A DNA stretch of 64,000 nucleotides from Streptomyces atroolivaceus. Lineage in GTDB: Bacteria > Actinomycetota > Actinomycetes > Streptomycetales > Streptomycetaceae. A model generated the notes under the pieces. The model was not told where the DNA came from. It was given only the letters and a program-made list of their open reading frames with translations, and searched no databases. Shown piece by piece: positions 51,271 through 60,784 of the stretch (within the stretch, counting starts at the first letter, position 1; each line of letters starts with the position of its first letter). The stretch lies in contig NZ_JNXG01000015.1 of the NCBI RefSeq assembly GCF_000717025.1, forward strand, positions 124,001 to 188,000, in the 5' to 3' direction. The translations under genes and the position numbers were made by a program.

Positions 51271-52611
51271 TCAGGCGGTGCGCAGGAAGTGGTCCAGGAC
51301 CCGGACGCCGAAGTGCAGGGCGTCGACGGGGACCCGCTCGTCGACGCCGTGGAACAGCGCCTGGTAGTCGAAGCCCGCGGGCAGCTTCAGCGGGGAGTAG
51401 CCGTAGCCGGTGATGCCGAGGCGGGAGAACTGCTTGGCATCCGTGCCGCCCGACATGCAGTAGGGAACGACATGCGCGTCCGGGTCGAACATCTCGATCG
51501 CCGCGCGCATCTTCGCGTAGGTCGGCGAGTCGACCGGGGCTTCGAGTGCCACCTCACGGTGGTCGAACTCCCAGTCGACGCCGGGGCCGGTCAGACGGTC
51601 CAGGGTCTCGCGGAACTCCTGCTCCCCGCCGGGCACCATGCGTCCGTCGATCCGGGCGGTCGCGTGTCCGGGGATCACGTTGACCTTGTAACCGGCGTCC
51701 AGCATCGTCGGGTTGGCGCTGTTGCGCACGGTCGGCTCGATCAGGGCGGCGGCCGGGCCGAGCTTGCCGAGGATCTCGTCCACGTCGAATCCGGGGCTGT
51801 CGGGGTCGATGTCGATGTGGTGGAGTGCGGCGATCTCGGTGAGCGCGGCCCGCACCGTCGGGGTGAGCCTCACCGGCCACTCGTACGCGCCGATCCGGGC
51901 GACGGCGGCGGCGAGCCTGCTGACGGCGTTGGCCCTGTTGACCTTGGAGCCGTGGCCGGCCTTGCCCTCGGCGGTCAGCTTCAGCCATCCGGTCCCGCGT
52001 TCGCCCGCGGCGACGGGGTAGAGCGACATGCCCGGCCCAGCGTGGAAGGTGAAGGCCCCGGACTCGCTGATGCCCTCCGTGCAGCCCTCGAAGAGCCCGG
52101 GGTGCCGGTCCGCGAGGAAACCCGCGCCGTCGTGCGCGCTGGCCTCCTCGTCTGCCGTGTAGGCGATGACGATGTCGCGGCGCGGGCGTACGCCCGCACG
52201 CGCCCAGGCCCGGACGACGGCGAGGACCATCGCGTCCATGTTCTTCATGTCGATGGCACCGCGGCCCCACACGACGCCGTCGCGGACCTCCCCGGAGAAC
52301 GGGTGCACGGACCAGTCGGCGGCCACGGCGGGCACGACGTCGAGGTGACCGTGCACGAGGAGGGCCTCGGCGGAGGGGTCGGTCCCCTCGATCCGTGCGA
52401 CGACGTTCGTCCGTCCGGGCGTGCGCTCCAGGAGGGCGGGCTCCAGTCCGGCGGCGGCCAGCCGCTCGGCGACGTACTCGGCGGCCGGGCGTTCCCGGCA
52501 GGTGCCGTCGCCGTGGTTGGTCGTGTCGATCCGGATCAGCTCGGAGGTGAACGTCACCGATTCCTCGAGCGCGCGCTCGTCGACCGGTCCGGGGTTGCTC
52601 GCCTCAGCCAT
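51271..52611 (-). CDS. M20-family metallopeptidase
   Basis: This 446-residue enzyme has the M20/ArgE/DapE layout: metal His and Asp in LLVHGHLDVVPA, WGRGAIDMKNMDAMVLA, catalytic Glu-Glu in YTADEEAS, dimerisation domain in the middle, and YCMSGGTDAKQFSRLG late. M20 enzymes release or deacylate small peptides and amino acids. ATG 52611 overlaps the end of the M55 gene by 8 nt, so the genes are co-translated. Confidence 0.93.
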   Translation of the reverse strand: MAEASNPGPVDERALEESVTFTSELIRIDTTNHGDGTCRERPAAEYVAERLAAAGLEPALLERTPGRTNVVARIEGTDPSAEALLVHGHLDVVPAVAADWSVHPFSGEVRDGVVWGRGAIDMKNMDAMVLAVVRAWARAGVRPRRDIVIAYTADEEASAHDGAGFLADRHPGLFEGCTEGISESGAFTFHAGPGMSLYPVAAGERGTGWLKLTAEGKAGHGSKVNRANAVSRLAAAVARIGAYEWPVRLTPTVRAALTEIAALHHIDIDPDSPGFDVDEILGKLGPAAALIEPTVRNSANPTMLDAGYKVNVIPGHATARIDGRMVPGGEQEFRETLDRLTGPGVDWEFDHREVALEAPVDSPTYAKMRAAIEMFDPDAHVVPYCMSGGTDAKQFSRLGITGYGYSPLKLPAGFDYQALFHGVDERVPVDALHFGVRVLDHFLRTA

Positions 52612-53437
52612 ACTGTTCCTCCACGGCGGCCGACACGATCGTCGTCACCGCCTTGAACGTGCGAATACCTTCGTACATCGTCCCGCTGGTGTAGGCGACG
52701 CGCCGCTCGCCGCTCGTCGCCACGCCGGGTACGACGGTCGCGGCGGCGGCGAGATGCTCGGCGTCGAACTCCAGCTCCACCGTGTACGAACCGCTCGTCA
52801 CGGGTGCGTGGCGCACGGCGAGTGCCGTCGCCCCGGCCGCCGCCGCCCGGATGTCCGCGGCGGTCCGGGTGGGGGTGCGGCACACGGCGGCGTACCGCGA
52901 GACATGGTCCTTGACCGCGACCGTACGCGCCTCTGGGGCGTAGCCGCCTGCGTCCTTGCAGGTCAGGTCGTCGCCGGTGACCAGGATGACGGGGACGCCG
53001 TACTCCGCCGCGACATGGGCGTTCAGCAGGCCCTCACTGGCACGGACCCCGTTCAGCCAGACCCCGGTGATGGAGTTGGCGAGGTAGGTGTGGGCGAGCA
53101 CGCCCTCCGTGCCGGCGCCCGTGTGATAGCCGACGAACGCCACCGCGTCGACGTCACCGTGCTGGATGCCCTCCACCATGGAGAGGGACTTGTGCTTGCC
53201 GGTGAGCATCTGGACGCGCTCGTCGAGCCGTTCCAGGAGCAGATTGCGCATGCTCCAGTGGGCCTCGTTGACGAGCACCTCGTCGGCGCCCCCGTCGAAG
53301 AAGCCGAGGGCCGCGGCGTTCACGTCGGAGGTGAAGAGCGAACGGCACCGCTCCCACTGCGGGGTGCCGGGCAGCACGTCGGCCGGCCAGGTCACTCCGG
53401 TGGCGCCCTCCATGTCGGCGCTGACGAGGATCTTCAC
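52604..53437 (-). CDS. dppA: M55-family D-aminopeptidase (DppA-like)
   Basis: This 277-residue zinc peptidase has the DppA metal residues at nearly the same positions as the Bacillus enzyme: Asp8 and Glu10 in SADMEG, His60 in VNEAHWSMRN, His105 in VGYHTG and Glu135 in RASEGLLNA; His116 in LAHTYL is the likely catalytic His. DppA cleaves D-Ala-D-Ala and related D-amino-acid peptides. It is the first gene of a four-peptidase operon, and its partners (M20, S9, S66) suggest breakdown of wall-derived or D-amino-acid peptides. Confidence 0.93.
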   Translation of the reverse strand: MKILVSADMEGATGVTWPADVLPGTPQWERCRSLFTSDVNAAALGFFDGGADEVLVNEAHWSMRNLLLERLDERVQMLTGKHKSLSMVEGIQHGDVDAVAFVGYHTGAGTEGVLAHTYLANSITGVWLNGVRASEGLLNAHVAAEYGVPVILVTGDDLTCKDAGGYAPEARTVAVKDHVSRYAAVCRTPTRTAADIRAAAAGATALAVRHAPVTSGSYTVELEFDAEHLAAAATVVPGVATSGERRVAYTSGTMYEGIRTFKAVTTIVSAAVEEQYG

Positions 53438-53579
53438 GTACGCGGTCCTGTCGCTGGTCGGTCGCTCCCCGTGCCGTCCCCGGGAAGAGGATCTTCGTGC
53501 CGCATCACGGTACGCGCCGGGACAGCGCCGGACCAGAGCTCCGGTGATCTGTCACTGGTCCAGTCCGGTGAAGCCGTCC

Positions 53580-53618
53580 GCCACCCGGGTGCCGGACGGC
53601 GGACGGCACCCGGGTGGC
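53580..53618 (-). terminator. Terminator of the aldo/keto reductase gene
   Basis: Arms CCACCCGGGTGCCG and CGGCACCCGGGTGG pair perfectly (14 bp, 15 with the outer G-C) over the 9-nt loop. It lies 21 nt past the reductase stop. Confidence 0.75.
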
Positions 53619-53638
53619 CGGCGGCCACGGCCTGAGGG

Positions 53639-54640
<1,002 letters not shown>

Positions 54641-54712
54641 GTCGGGCACTCCACGGGACACGGCGTAGCGCGCCAGGTCTGGTGCGCGCCCTCAAGACTG
54701 GCGGAGAACGAT

Positions 54713-54740
54713 CCAGCGGTCCAACAGGAGATTCCGCTGG
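54713..54740. promoter_or_regulatory. Inverted repeat in the AKR/LysR divergent promoter region
   Basis: CCAGCGG and CCGCTGG (7-bp arms, 14-nt gap) lie between the two divergent starts. A second short repeat, GATTG-CT-CAATC, lies at 54754-54765 next to the LysR start. Either could be a LysR site; this is inferred. Confidence 0.4.
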
Positions 54741-54765
54741 GATTCATCGCCTAGATTGCTCAATC

Positions 54766-55659
54766 ATGGAACTGCGTCAGCTGGAGCACTTCGTCGCCGT
54801 CGCCGAGGAGCAGCACTTCACCCGGGCGGCCGAGCGGCTGGCCGTTTCCCAGTCCGGGCTGTCGGCGTCCGTCCGGGCTCTGGAGCACGAGCTGAGGACA
54901 CCGCTGTTCAGCCGTACGACACGCACGGTCCGGCTCACCGAGGCGGGGGCGGCCCTCCTGGTGGAGGCGGAACGCACACTGGCGGGCGCCAGGGCCGCCC
55001 GGGACGCCGTCGACGCCGTACGAGGGCTGCTGCGCGGCACGCTGACGCTGGGAGTCGAACAGTGCGTGGCCGGAGTCAGCACGGCGCGGCTGCTCGCCGC
55101 CTTCCACCGGGAACATCCGCACATGGAGATCAGGCTCCGGCAGGAGGGCACGTCCAGCCTGCTGGAGGGGGTGGCCGGCGGCCGGCTGGACCTGGCGTTC
55201 GCGGCGACCGTCAGTCCGCCGGAGTGGCGGGGCGAACTCGTGCCGCTGGCACGGGAACCCATGGTCGTGCTGTGCTCCCCCGGCCACCGGCTCGCCCGGG
55301 AGGGCACACGGGTGGCGTGGGGAGAGCTGCACGGCGAGTCGTTCATCGACTTCCACCCGGACTGGGGGCCGAGGCGCGCGGCGGACGAGGCGTTCGCCAC
55401 CGCGGGGGCCCGCCGCACGGTGGCGCTGGAGGTCAACGACGTGCACAGCCTGCTGGAGCTGGTGCACGAGGGCCTCGGGGTCGCGGTCGTTCCGCACCAC
55501 TTCTCCCGTAAACCGGAGGCACGGGACCTCGTGGTGGTGGAGCTCGACGGAGCGCACCGGCCGGTCTACGAGAGCGTCGTGGTCCTCCCTCCGGCCCGAG
55601 CCATGAGCCCCGGCGCGAAGGCGCTGATGACCCTGGTCAGGGAAGCTCCTCTGCGCTGA
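54766..55659 (+). CDS. LysR-family regulator
   Basis: This 297-residue regulator has the winged helix (LRQLEHFVAVAEEQHFTRAAERLAVSQSGLSASVRALE within residues 3-40) and an effector domain (GTLTLGVEQCVAGVSTARLL; ...LVHEGLGVAVVPHH). ATG 54766 matches the family N terminus (MELRQLEHF); the frame is open earlier. It is divergent from the aldo/keto reductase and probably controls it. Effector unknown. Confidence 0.92.
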   Translation: MELRQLEHFVAVAEEQHFTRAAERLAVSQSGLSASVRALEHELRTPLFSRTTRTVRLTEAGAALLVEAERTLAGARAARDAVDAVRGLLRGTLTLGVEQCVAGVSTARLLAAFHREHPHMEIRLRQEGTSSLLEGVAGGRLDLAFAATVSPPEWRGELVPLAREPMVVLCSPGHRLAREGTRVAWGELHGESFIDFHPDWGPRRAADEAFATAGARRTVALEVNDVHSLLELVHEGLGVAVVPHHFSRKPEARDLVVVELDGAHRPVYESVVVLPPARAMSPGAKALMTLVREAPLR

Positions 55660-55683
55660 ACCGGACCGGTCGTCAGGCCGCCC

Positions 55684-56688
55684 TCAGCCGCTCAGCGCTT
55701 CGGCGAACGCGCCCGCCTCCTGGTCGACTCCGCTGCAGGTGTCCGACGCCGTCTTCGTCTCCTCGTCCGGGGCGCACGCCTGATCGCGGAAGGCCGCCCA
55801 CAGGGAGAGCGCGCCGACTCCCTGACGCGTGGCGAAGGAGCGCAGGGACGTGGCGTCGTCGAGGGTGAACGTCTCGCCCTCGACGTCGTTGACCCCGATC
55901 ATCACGGTGATGTGCAGCGCCTTCCACGCCGCGTCCCGCGACAGCCCGAGCACGTCCACGAGCTGGTCGTGGGCCGCGGCGGCGGCCTGCTCCGCGTAGT
56001 CGCCCATGTCGCCGTCGTGGGAGGTGCTGTAGTTCATCGCCATGATGTTGACCGCCGAGACGTCGACCCCCTGCTCCGCCGCGTCCTCGACGACGGCGAG
56101 CCCGGTGTCCTCGAGCCCGTCGGGCATGACGGGCAGCGTGTAGGTGACGTCGAGGTCGCGCCTCTCCTGCAGCAGGGCGAGCGCCTCGTTGCGCCGTGTG
56201 ACGGAGGCGGTGTCCGTGAGCGCGTCACCCTCGATGTCGAAGTCGGCCTTCGTGGCGCCGACCGCGTCGAGCACCTCCGCGTAGGCGTCGGCCAGTTCCT
56301 CCGCGCTGTCGCACGCCAGCGCCGCCTCGGTGCCCGCGGCGCCGCCGAAGGAGACCCGGATGTCCGCCCCGGTCCCGGTGAGCGCGTCGGCACGGGCCGC
56401 CACCGCGTCACTGGTCGCCGCCGTGGTGCCGCCCCAGAGAGGCGTGCAGTCCGATGTGCCGGACGTGACGAAAGCCAGGTTGTACGTGCCGGGGGACCCC
56501 GCGCCGTCGGTGTCGGCGGCGGTCGTGGCGCTCACGTACGGGGTGTAGTGGGTCTGCCCGGCCGCGGGCGGCGGCGGTGCGGAACCCTTCGCCTGATCGG
56601 CCACGCCGCCCGTCGAGCAGGCCGAACAGGCGAGGCTCAGCGCGATCAGCCCTGCGAGGGCTGAGGAAACCCGTGTGCGCCTTTGCAT
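55684..56688 (-). CDS. GH18 chitinase-like lipoprotein
   Basis: This 334-residue protein has a signal peptide with lipobox-like LACSAC, a Pro-rich linker and a TIM-barrel related to chitinases: YNLAFVTSGTSDCTPLWGG, IRVSFGGAAGTE and the catalytic strand KADFDIEGDAL. Of the DxxDxDxE chitinase motif the D-x-D-x-E part is kept and the first Asp is Lys. The late NIMAMNYS matches the GH18 substrate Tyr strand. It is predicted to be extracellular and membrane-anchored. ATG 56688 is used. Confidence 0.85.
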   Translation of the reverse strand: MQRRTRVSSALAGLIALSLACSACSTGGVADQAKGSAPPPPAAGQTHYTPYVSATTAADTDGAGSPGTYNLAFVTSGTSDCTPLWGGTTAATSDAVAARADALTGTGADIRVSFGGAAGTEAALACDSAEELADAYAEVLDAVGATKADFDIEGDALTDTASVTRRNEALALLQERRDLDVTYTLPVMPDGLEDTGLAVVEDAAEQGVDVSAVNIMAMNYSTSHDGDMGDYAEQAAAAAHDQLVDVLGLSRDAAWKALHITVMIGVNDVEGETFTLDDATSLRSFATRQGVGALSLWAAFRDQACAPDEETKTASDTCSGVDQEAGAFAEALSG

Positions 56689-56980
56689 GACGTATGTGCA
56701 CCTGCTCTCGGAAGGTCGCCCGGAACGACAGCCGGTGCTGCCGGGGCACCACGAACCTCTCACAGCACGGGGCCGCCCGAAGCCACAGCAAACTCATGGG
56801 AAGGGACTCGGAGCGGCCACGGAAGCGGCCAACTCCCCTGGCGGTGCGGGCCCGAACGGCGTGGGGCAGGCGTACCGTGCCCGGCGCACTCTCAGTGGCC
56901 CGACAGGTTCGGGCCCGTTTCACAGCGGACGGCCAGGAAAGCTCCAGAGTTCGCACAAGAAGCTTCGCCACCATGCGCAC

Positions 56981-57436
56981 ATGCAATCCGACCCCGTCAT
57001 CGAGAAAGCCCCGGCGCCACGCGGTCGGCGCCGGGCACACGCCGGCCCGGCCCGCTCGGCCGAGCGCCGCCGTTCGGCCGGACAGCCCCAGGAGGGGCCC
57101 GTCTTCGTGGACAGTTCCGGGCGCCGGGCCAGGCTGCTGCGCCGCGCCGGCATGCTGCTGGGCACCGTCTGTGTGGGTTACGCCGCCGTGCTGGGCCTCG
57201 CCTTCATGGGAGGTGTCTCCCTCACCCCCTCCCAGCTGCTGCCCTTCGACGGCGCACCGGCCGCGGAGGCCGGCCCGGGTGGCCGGACGCAGCCCGGGTA
57301 CGGCCCGCCGCCGGGTGGCACCGCACCGCCGAGCGGCGCGCCGACGCCGCCGTCGCCGTCAGGCGGGGCGACACCGTCCGGCCCGGCGGCGGCATCGGAC
57401 TCGGCATCGGCATCGGACTCGGGCGGGGCGAACTGA
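56981..57436 (+). CDS. Small membrane protein of the exopolysaccharide operon
   Basis: This 151-residue protein was not recognised. It has an Arg/Ala-rich cytoplasmic N terminus (about 55 residues), one hydrophobic segment (LGTVCVGYAAVLGLAFMGGVSL), then an extracellular Pro/Gly/Ser-rich tail ending in alternating Ser-Ala-Asp. Its stop overlaps the start of the deacetylase/glycosyltransferase gene (TGATG), so it is co-translated. The ATG at 56981 has no strong ribosome binding site. It may anchor or guide the polysaccharide machinery. Confidence 0.65.
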   Translation: MQSDPVIEKAPAPRGRRRAHAGPARSAERRRSAGQPQEGPVFVDSSGRRARLLRRAGMLLGTVCVGYAAVLGLAFMGGVSLTPSQLLPFDGAPAAEAGPGGRTQPGYGPPPGGTAPPSGAPTPPSPSGGATPSGPAAASDSASASDSGGAN

Positions 57437-59655
57437 TGGCCGCTTCGCGCCGTAGGCACGCCACGCCGGGCAGGATCGGCCGCGTAGGGCGTCAGGCAGT
57501 CCCCCGGCCCCGCGTGATCATGGCTCTGCTGCTGTTGCTGGGGCTCGTCTGCATGATGCTGCTGGACGGCTATCTGCGCGCCGAGGTCGGTAACGACCAG
57601 CGGGTGCGCTCCGACGCCTCCGCGGACACGGTGCCCGGCGATGTGCTGGAGGGCGGGCCCATCCTGAGCTTCCCCGGCGGCACCGCCCGCACCCGGTCCG
57701 TGCCGGACAGGACCATCGTGCTGACCTTCGACGACGGACCCGATCCCGAGTGGAGCGGGAAGGTGATGGACGTCCTCGCCGAGAACGACGTACCGGGCAC
57801 CTTCTTCCTCGTCGGCTCGATGATCTCGCGCTATCCGGACGTCGTCCGCAGGATGGTCGAGGAAGGGAACGAGGTCGGGGTCCACACCTTCACCCACGTG
57901 GACCTCTCCTACCAGAGCGAGGCCCGTGTGAAGCGGGAGATCGCCCAGACACAGCTCGCCCTGGCCGGTGCGGCCGGTATCACGACGACACTGTTCCGTG
58001 CCCCGTACTCGTCGAAGACGGAGGCGATCGACGACTACAGCTGGCCCGTCTACAAGCGCCTCGGCGCGATGGGCTACACCAGCGTGTTCATCGACACCGA
58101 CAGCGAGGACTGGCAGCAGCCGGGCGTCTCCAAGATCGTCGAGTGGGCTACGCCGAAGGACGACGAAGGCGCCTCCGTGCTCTTCCACGACGCCGGCGGC
58201 GACCGTTCCGAGACGCTGGCCGCGCTGCCGAAGTACATCGCGAAGATGAAGGCGAAGGGTTACACCTTCACCACCGTCAGCGGCGCGCAGCAGCAGGACG
58301 CGGCCGCGGACGGGGCGGCAGGGGCAGCACATCCGGGCCCCGCGCAGGGCGACCCCGAACAGGCCTCCCATCGCCCGGCGGACACCGCCGGGCGATGGGA
58401 GGGCCGCGCCCTGCTCGCCGCCGTCGCCGTCGCGGAGTGGACGGTGCCGGGGCTGGCCGTGGTGCTGGCGGTCGTGGGGGCCGCGGTCCTGGGCCGCTTC
58501 GGCATGATGCTCCTGCTCGCCCGGCGCCATCACCGGCGACGGAACCGGCGCGGATTCTCCTGGGGCCCCGAGGTGACCGGACCGGTCAGTGTCATCGTCC
58601 CCGCGTACAACGAGAAGGAGTGCATCGCCGGTACGCTCAACTCCCTTGCCGCGAGCACCCATCCGATCGAGATCGTGGTCGTCGACGACGGCTCCACGGA
58701 CGGCACCGCGGAGATCGCCGAATCGCTCGGCCTGCCCGATGTGAGGGTGATCCGGCAGGAGAACGCCGGCAAGGCGGCGGCCCTCAACAACGGTGTGCGG
58801 CAGGCGCGTCACGACATCGTCGTGATGATGGACGGGGACACCGTCTTCGAGCCCGACGCGGTGCACCAGCTCGTCCAGCCGTTCGCCGACCCCGGAATCG
58901 GTGCCGTCGCGGGCAACGCGAAGGTCGGCAACCGGTCCACGATGATCGGCGCCTGGCAGCACATCGAGTACGTGATGGGCTTCAACCTGGACCGCAGGAT
59001 GTACGACCTGCTGCGCTGCATGCCCACCATCCCCGGCGCCATCGGGGCATTCCGCCGCCGGGCTGTTCTGGAGGCCGGCGGGATGAGCGAGGACACACTG
59101 GCCGAGGACACCGACATCACCATCGCGCTCCATCGCGCGGGCTGGCGTGTCGTCTACGCCGAGCACGCCCGCGCCTGGACCGAAGCCCCCGCGTCACTGG
59201 GCCAGTTGTGGCGTCAGCGCTACCGCTGGAGCTACGGCACCATGCAGGCGCTCTGGAAGCACCGCCGGTCCGTCACCGACCGGGGGCCCTCCGGGCGCTT
59301 CGGCCGGGTCGGCATGCCGCTCGTCGTCCTCTTCCAGATCGTCACCCCCGTCTTCGCGCCGCTCATCGACGTCTTCACCGTCTACGCGATGGTCTTCGTG
59401 GACTTCCGCGCCTCTCTGCTCGCCTGGCTGGCCGTCCTCGCCGTGCAGCTCTTCTGTGCGGCGTACGCCTTCCGTCTCGACCGGGAGAAGTACCGGTATC
59501 TGCTGATGCTGCCCCTCCAGCAGCTCGCGTACCGGCAGTTGATGTACCTCGTGCTGATCCACTCCTGCGTCACGGCGGCGACCGGCGGGCGGCTGCGCTG
59601 GCAGAAGCTGAAGCGCACCGGTGAGGTGGGCGCGCCTCACGTGGGGGCCTCGTAG
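57436..59655 (+). CDS. Bifunctional polysaccharide deacetylase-glycosyltransferase (MatB-like)
   Basis: This 739-residue protein has an N-terminal TM (residues 28-45), a NodB deacetylase domain (TFDDGP at 97-102; His150 and His154 as HTFTH; RAPYSSKT; HDAGG), a low-complexity linker, more TMs, and a GT2 domain (DDGS at 417-420, DGD at 466-468, EDTD at 557-560, QRYRW at 594-598) with C-terminal TMs. This is the layout of PgaB plus PgaC in one chain, and resembles MatB (SCO2962 by memory), which makes PNAG-type extracellular glycan that drives mycelial pellets. It is the centre of a three-gene operon with overlapping stops and starts. Confidence 0.9.
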   Translation: MAASRRRHATPGRIGRVGRQAVPRPRVIMALLLLLGLVCMMLLDGYLRAEVGNDQRVRSDASADTVPGDVLEGGPILSFPGGTARTRSVPDRTIVLTFDDGPDPEWSGKVMDVLAENDVPGTFFLVGSMISRYPDVVRRMVEEGNEVGVHTFTHVDLSYQSEARVKREIAQTQLALAGAAGITTTLFRAPYSSKTEAIDDYSWPVYKRLGAMGYTSVFIDTDSEDWQQPGVSKIVEWATPKDDEGASVLFHDAGGDRSETLAALPKYIAKMKAKGYTFTTVSGAQQQDAAADGAAGAAHPGPAQGDPEQASHRPADTAGRWEGRALLAAVAVAEWTVPGLAVVLAVVGAAVLGRFGMMLLLARRHHRRRNRRGFSWGPEVTGPVSVIVPAYNEKECIAGTLNSLAASTHPIEIVVVDDGSTDGTAEIAESLGLPDVRVIRQENAGKAAALNNGVRQARHDIVVMMDGDTVFEPDAVHQLVQPFADPGIGAVAGNAKVGNRSTMIGAWQHIEYVMGFNLDRRMYDLLRCMPTIPGAIGAFRRRAVLEAGGMSEDTLAEDTDITIALHRAGWRVVYAEHARAWTEAPASLGQLWRQRYRWSYGTMQALWKHRRSVTDRGPSGRFGRVGMPLVVLFQIVTPVFAPLIDVFTVYAMVFVDFRASLLAWLAVLAVQLFCAAYAFRLDREKYRYLLMLPLQQLAYRQLMYLVLIHSCVTAATGGRLRWQKLKRTGEVGAPHVGAS

Positions 59656-60728
59656 TGGCGGGTTCGCACCGCAGGACGGCGCCCGCGCCCGCCCCTGCTG
59701 CCGGCGCGGGCACCGGCCGCGACCGGTCCTTCGATGTGCTGCGGGCGGTGGCGCTCGTCCGGGTGGTGACGTACCACACCTTCGAGTGGCCCTGGCTGGG
59801 GTTCGTCTTCCCGTCCATGGGCGTGATGTTCGCGCTCGCCGGATCGCTCATGGCCCGCTCCCTCGAACGGCCGGCTTCGAGGGTCATCCGCAGCAGGCTG
59901 CGGAGGCTGCTGGTCCCGGTGTGGCTGTTCGGCCTGGTACTCGGCGTCGCGATGCTGCTGCACGGCTGGGTTCCGGGGCCGGACGTGCTGCTCTGGGTGC
60001 TGCCGGTCGGTGATCCGCCCGGTGACGCGTGGGGCGAGCAGGCGTGGGCGGTGCTCTGGTACCTGCGCGCTTATCTGTGGTTCGTGCTGCTCTCGCCCCT
60101 GCTGCTGCGTCTCTTCAGGCTTTCCCCGCTCCCCGTGCTCGCCCTGTCCCTGGTGCCGGTGGTGGTGCTGGAGACGGTGTCCGGGGTGCCGGACGGCCGG
60201 CTGGGCGGCGCGATCGGTGACGCGTCGGTGTTCCTGTTCTGCTGGCTGCTGGGCTTCGCGCACCGGGACGGTGTGCTCGACCGGCTGCGCGGCCCGGGGA
60301 CGGTGGCCGTCGCCGTGCCGCTGATGGCGGCGGGTGCCTGGTGGGCGGCAGGGCATCCGGTGGAGGGTTCGTTCGACCTGGACGACATCCCGCTCGCCCA
60401 GGCGCTGTGGTCGGCGGGTTTCGTACTGGTTCTGCTCCGTTTCCGGCCCCGCTTCGACGGACTCGTCCGCCATCCGGTGGCCGACCGGGTCGTCAGGGTG
60501 TTCAACGCCCGTGCGGTGACGGTCTATCTCTGGCACGAGGTGGCGCTGATGGCCGCGGTGCCTCTGATCGATTCGCTGTGGGAGGTGCCGGCGCTGGAGC
60601 GGCACCTGCCGCTGGACAGCCCGTGGGTGCAGTTCGGGGTCGCCTGGGTGCTGATCGCGGCCGCGGTGGTGTGCTTCGGCTGGGTCGAGGACGTGGCGGC
60701 GGGACGGAAGCCCCGTCTCCTGCCGTGA
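59655..60728 (+). CDS. Acyltransferase family 3 membrane protein (OafA-like)
   Basis: This 357-residue membrane enzyme has ten or so hydrophobic segments and the acyltransferase-3 pattern: RSFDVLRAVALVRVVTYHTFEWP with catalytic His, FVFPSMGVMFALAGSLMARSL, LWYLRAYLWFVLLSPLLLRL and VYLWHEVAL. It O-acylates sugars. GTG 59655 overlaps the stop of the deacetylase-glycosyltransferase (TAGTG), so it probably acylates the same polysaccharide. Confidence 0.9.
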   Translation: MAGSHRRTAPAPAPAAGAGTGRDRSFDVLRAVALVRVVTYHTFEWPWLGFVFPSMGVMFALAGSLMARSLERPASRVIRSRLRRLLVPVWLFGLVLGVAMLLHGWVPGPDVLLWVLPVGDPPGDAWGEQAWAVLWYLRAYLWFVLLSPLLLRLFRLSPLPVLALSLVPVVVLETVSGVPDGRLGGAIGDASVFLFCWLLGFAHRDGVLDRLRGPGTVAVAVPLMAAGAWWAAGHPVEGSFDLDDIPLAQALWSAGFVLVLLRFRPRFDGLVRHPVADRVVRVFNARAVTVYLWHEVALMAAVPLIDSLWEVPALERHLPLDSPWVQFGVAWVLIAAAVVCFGWVEDVAAGRKPRLLP

Positions 60729-60729
60729 A

Positions 60730-60775
60730 GGGGCGCGGGGGTTGTGCGGGAGGCCCGCGTGTCACCCCGCGCCCC
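60730..60775. terminator. Bidirectional terminator between acyltransferase and MFS genes
   Basis: Arms GGGGCGCGGGG and CCCCGCGCCCC (11 bp perfect) contain an inner hairpin GCGGG-AGG-CCCGC, between two convergent genes. Confidence 0.75.
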
Positions 60776-60784
60776 CTGCCGCCC

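Noticed and set aside
57178..59166. A long open frame (662 codons) on the minus strand opposite the deacetylase-glycosyltransferase gene
   Set aside because: It mirrors the real gene, is rich in His, Val and Gly, and contains no recognisable domain, while the plus strand has all catalytic motifs.
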